A stretch of DNA of 64,000 bases, from the NCBI GenBank assembly GCA_913061235.1, contig CAJXTB010000002.1, positions 1 through 64,000 on the forward strand, read 5' to 3'. The stretch is from an uncultured Pseudomonadota bacterium. GTDB taxonomy: Bacteria; Myxococcota_A; UBA796; GCA-2862545. Positions within the stretch are counted from its first letter, which is position 1. Each line of letters starts with the position of its first letter. Both the position numbers and the translations under genes were made by a program. The notes below the pieces were generated by a model that did no database searches, was not told where the DNA came from, and worked only from the letters and a program-made list of their open reading frames with translations. Shown piece by piece: positions 61,849 to 64,000 of this stretch.

Positions 61849-62550
61849 CTGAAGCGCGAAGCCCCCGCGTCCGAACAGGCGCTACTTCAACGCGCTCTGG
61901 CGTTGGAGGGGCTGGCGCTCGGCGTCATTGCCTCTGGCTTTGGCGAGGCGGCTCCATCCGACCTACGGCGCAATAAGGGATGGATTGGCACTTTGCTCGA
62001 ACGTGAGCTTGGCGCTGTCGGTGGGGCTCAGGCCGAGCCTGATTTTCCCGCGCTCGGCGTCGAGCTGAAGACCATCCCTGTAAATGACAAGGGCGTGCCT
62101 ACGTCGTCCACCTGGGTGTCGCTCGCGGACATTGACCTGCGCGTGTCGCGCTGGGAGGACTCGTGGGCACGGCGAAAGCTGTCCCGTGTTCTGTGGGTGC
62201 CGGTCATCACTCCTAAGGGCAGCTCGCCTGGTGAGCGCTGTATCGGGCGGCCGCTGCTGTGGTCGCCAACTGCTGTGCAAGACGCTCTCCTTCAGCAGGA
62301 CTGGGACGAGCACATGGAGCTCCTAGGCCTGGGGGCCTTCTGGCAGATCGATGCGACTCGGGGGAACGCCTTGCAGCTCCGTCCCAAGGCCGCCAAAGGC
62401 AGCGACACCCAGTGGGCCTTGTCGGACGACGGAGAGTGGGTGAGGGCGCAGCCGAAAGGCTTCTACTTGCGACGAACCTTCACCCGAGACGTGTTGGCTG
62501 GTGGCATTGCGAGAGAGCAAGGCATTGCCGACGATACGAAAACCCGTTAG
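61849..62550 (+). CDS. mutH: DNA mismatch repair endonuclease MutH
   Basis: A 233-aa protein aligning end to end with E. coli MutH (229 aa), the GATC-nicking enzyme of methyl-directed mismatch repair. The D/N-K-G-W-I-G motif, Glu51 (E. coli Glu56), and the catalytic triad Asp65, Glu72 and Lys74 in D-F-P-A-L-G-V-E-L-K-T-I-P match Asp70, Glu77 and Lys79. R-P-K-A-A and G-F-Y-L-R-R-T-F-T are also conserved. To get the full N-terminus it must start at CTG 61849, with AAGGG 8 nt upstream; the first usual start, TTG 61903, would drop 18 conserved residues. No dam or mutL/S here. Confidence 0.9.
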   Translation: MKREAPASEQALLQRALALEGLALGVIASGFGEAAPSDLRRNKGWIGTLLERELGAVGGAQAEPDFPALGVELKTIPVNDKGVPTSSTWVSLADIDLRVSRWEDSWARRKLSRVLWVPVITPKGSSPGERCIGRPLLWSPTAVQDALLQQDWDEHMELLGLGAFWQIDATRGNALQLRPKAAKGSDTQWALSDDGEWVRAQPKGFYLRRTFTRDVLAGGIAREQGIADDTKTR

Positions 62551-62583
62551 CCGCGCCGTCCACTTGTCTTCGGATGAGTGAGA

Positions 62584-62631
62584 TCACACGCTGGAACATC
62601 ACGTGTGACCCACGGTGCCCGTGAAAACGGG
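62584..62631 (+). promoter_or_regulatory. Two hairpins in the rpsB leader
   Basis: TCACACG/CGTGTGA (7 bp, 11-nt loop, 62584-62608) is followed by CCCGT-GAAA-ACGGG (5 bp closed by a GNRA tetraloop, 62618-62631), 87-134 bases before rpsB. They may end the secA-mutH transcript or form an S2-responsive leader; no T-run. Confidence 0.4.
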
Positions 62632-62717
62632 GTCGGGTCGCAGTGCCAGCGGACGTTTCAACCAAATTCGGGCCTTGTGCCCACGTCTCGTCTCTGACGA
62701 GGCATCTGGAGCTCCCT

Positions 62718-63554
62718 ATGAGCGTTTCCCTCCGCGACCTTCTCGAAGCAGGCGTACATTTCGGTCACCAAACCCGTCGTTGGTCCCCGAGAATGAAGCC
62801 ATACATCTATGGCGCCAAGAACGGCATTCACATCATCGACCTTCAGAAGACCGCTCGCGGCCTGGTCGATGCTAGCCGCTTCATCGCGAATGAAGTTGCC
62901 CACGGTGGCACCATCATGTTCGTCGGCACCAAGCGCGCCGCACAGGACATCGTCAAAGAAGAGTCCCAACGCTGCGGCATGTACTTCGTGAACAACCGCT
63001 GGCTCGGCGGCACGATGACCAACTGGCAGACCGTTAAGAAGTCAATCGACCGTCTCGTTACGCTCGAAAAGGCCCGCGACGAAGGCCGCTTTGAGCTGTT
63101 GACCAAGAAGGAGGCTCTCGAGCTGTCCCGCGAGATCGCCAAGATGGACCGCAACCTCGGCGGCATCAAGGGCCTCAAGGGTCTGCCGAAGATTATCTTT
63201 GTCATCGACCCGAAGAAGGAGCACATCGCTATCAAAGAAGCGAACAAGCTCAAGATTCCAGTCGTCGCTCTGTGTGACACCAACTGTGACCCGCAAGGAA
63301 TCAGCTACGTCATTCCAGGCAATGATGACGCTCTGAAGTCGATTCGTCTGTTCACCGAAGCCATCGCTGACGCTGTCATCGAAGGCAAGGCAGCATCGAC
63401 CAAGGGTAACAACAACGACGTGTACGTTGCGAAGGCAGCGGCTGCAGACGTCGAAGTTGTCCGTCGTGGCGGCGAAGCTGCTGCTGCTCCGGCTGCCGAA
63501 GCTGCACCAGCCGTCGAAGCTGCACCCGCACCCGCGGTCGCTCCAGAGGCTTAA
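62718..63554 (+). CDS. rpsB: 30S ribosomal protein S2
   Basis: A 278-aa S2 protein. Family motifs: [33 protein letters not shown], and V-I-D-P-K-K-E. The C-terminal 40 residues are an Ala/Pro/Val-rich tail common in deltaproteobacteria. ATG 62718 has GGAG at 5-nt spacing; the upstream open frame is not part of it. tsf follows, the usual order. Confidence 0.97.
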   Translation: MSVSLRDLLEAGVHFGHQTRRWSPRMKPYIYGAKNGIHIIDLQKTARGLVDASRFIANEVAHGGTIMFVGTKRAAQDIVKEESQRCGMYFVNNRWLGGTMTNWQTVKKSIDRLVTLEKARDEGRFELLTKKEALELSREIAKMDRNLGGIKGLKGLPKIIFVIDPKKEHIAIKEANKLKIPVVALCDTNCDPQGISYVIPGNDDALKSIRLFTEAIADAVIEGKAASTKGNNNDVYVAKAAAADVEVVRRGGEAAAAPAAEAAPAVEAAPAPAVAPEA

Positions 63555-63568
63555 GGGCCCGGTCGCAT

Positions 63569-63590
63569 CACCCGGCCGATGTGCCGGGTG
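63569..63590 (+). terminator. Hairpin between rpsB and tsf
   Basis: CACCCGGC and GCCGGGTG form a perfect 8-bp stem with a CGATGT loop, followed 10 bases on by TTTTC. An attenuator or partial terminator setting the S2 to EF-Ts ratio is possible. Confidence 0.55.
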
Positions 63591-63653
63591 AACCCACCGC
63601 TTTTCTACTATGCATCCCACTTCCGCCACGCGGGAGAACAGGAGGACTCCGTT

Positions 63654-64000
63654 ATGTCCATGGCCGTCATCAAGCAGCTGCGTCAACGTACCGGCGCAGG
63701 CATTCTCGATTGCAAGAAGGCTCTTGACGAGAATGAAAACAACCTAGAAGCCGCCATCGATTGGCTGCGCGCCAAGGGCATTGCCAAGGCCGCAAAAAAG
63801 TCGGGCCGGGCTGCCACCGAAGGCACCGTTTACAGCTACATCCACGCCGGCGGCTCCATCGGAGTCCTCGTCGAGGTCAACTGTGAAACGGACTTCGTCA
63901 CCAAGACCGACCAGTTCCAGGCGCTCGTTAGCGACATCGCGATGCACATCGCGGCAGCCGCTCCGACCGTCGTCTCTCGCGAAGAGTTGTCCGCTGACGA
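63654..64000 (+). CDS. tsf: Elongation factor Ts, C-terminus outside window
   Basis: The first 115 codons of EF-Ts, the nucleotide exchange factor for EF-Tu; the rest lies past the right edge. Visible are the N-terminal UBA-like domain (L-R-Q-R-T-G-A-G-I-L-D-C-K-K-A-L), the G-x-x-K-A-A-K-K linker and the core T-D-F-V motif (C-E-T-D-F-V). ATG 63654 has AGGAGG at 8-nt spacing; a second ATG follows two codons later. Confidence 0.96.
   Translation, partial: MSMAVIKQLRQRTGAGILDCKKALDENENNLEAAIDWLRAKGIAKAAKKSGRAATEGTVYSYIHAGGSIGVLVEVNCETDFVTKTDQFQALVSDIAMHIAAAAPTVVSREELSAD

Noticed and set aside
61843-61851. Readthrough fusion of SecA into MutH (same frame after the TAG)
   Set aside because: SecA ends in a complete SEC-C zinc motif and short tail, and MutH is a separate cytosolic nuclease with an adequate ribosome site before CTG 61849.

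Overview
The window is GC-rich (roughly 60%), densely packed bacterial chromosome. Stops and starts overlap at many junctions (ATGA, GTGA, TTGA, TAATG), TTG and GTG starts are frequent, and there are many lipoproteins and outer-membrane proteins. This indicates a Gram-negative bacterium. The gene mix suggests a deltaproteobacterial lineage, most likely Myxococcota or a relative: calcium-binding D-x-D repeats, AgmX/PglI-type C-terminal domain, several PP2C phosphatases, a PhoH-PgpH-YbeY-PrfB run, and an ECF sigma/FecR unit. This placement is inference. There are no rRNA or tRNA genes, insertion sequences, phage genes or CRISPR arrays in the window.

Layout. 0-10 kb: a secreted repeat protein cut by the left edge, a uracil-DNA-glycosylase-family gene, the run rng-DUF502-recD2, and a membrane/spermidine-synthase fusion. 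10-16 kb: a rightward housekeeping run rlmN-mtnP-rodZ-like-mgtE-recO-lipoprotein. 16-19 kb: two convergent membrane-anchored PP2C phosphatases. 19-27.5 kb: an EF-G-like GTPase, then phoH-pgpH-ybeY-prfB (with the programmed +1 frameshift), an acidic unknown protein and an avidin-family protein. 27.5-34 kb: two outer-membrane proteins, mrp, moaA and a maltoporin-like porin. 34-39 kb: a leftward overlapping unit of envelope protein, ECF sigma factor, FecR-like protein and lipoprotein, followed by two paralogous lipoproteins. 39-49 kb: a DksA/TraR protein, a DprE2/DprE1-like pair, an amylase lipoprotein, an NlpC/P60-like lipoprotein, and a run of tandem CNB protein, degenerate carbamoyltransferase, LarE and CPBP protease. 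49-54 kb: an AgmX-like protein, rimI, a SurA-N-like protein and a tetraheme metallophosphatase-like lipoprotein. 54-64 kb: dNK-tsaD-rsmA-PP2C-M23 peptidase, secA-mutH and rpsB-tsf (tsf cut by the right edge).

The most striking observation is at 50902-52251. This lipoprotein reading frame is interrupted by one in-frame UGA (51010-51012), exactly where relatives carry a conserved Cys in an E-P-C-G-C motif. The UGA is followed by a hairpin whose GGUC apical loop lies 18 nt downstream, the same spacing and loop as in the E. coli fdhF SECIS. I read it as an unannotated selenoprotein, a Sec-containing tetraheme cytochrome/metallophosphatase-like lipoprotein. Other notable items are a full-length MutH far from its usual gammaproteobacterial range, a signal-less avidin-like protein in the prfB run, a 24-bp element repeated upstream of two neighbouring genes, and a carbamoyltransferase homologue that has lost its metal-binding histidines.
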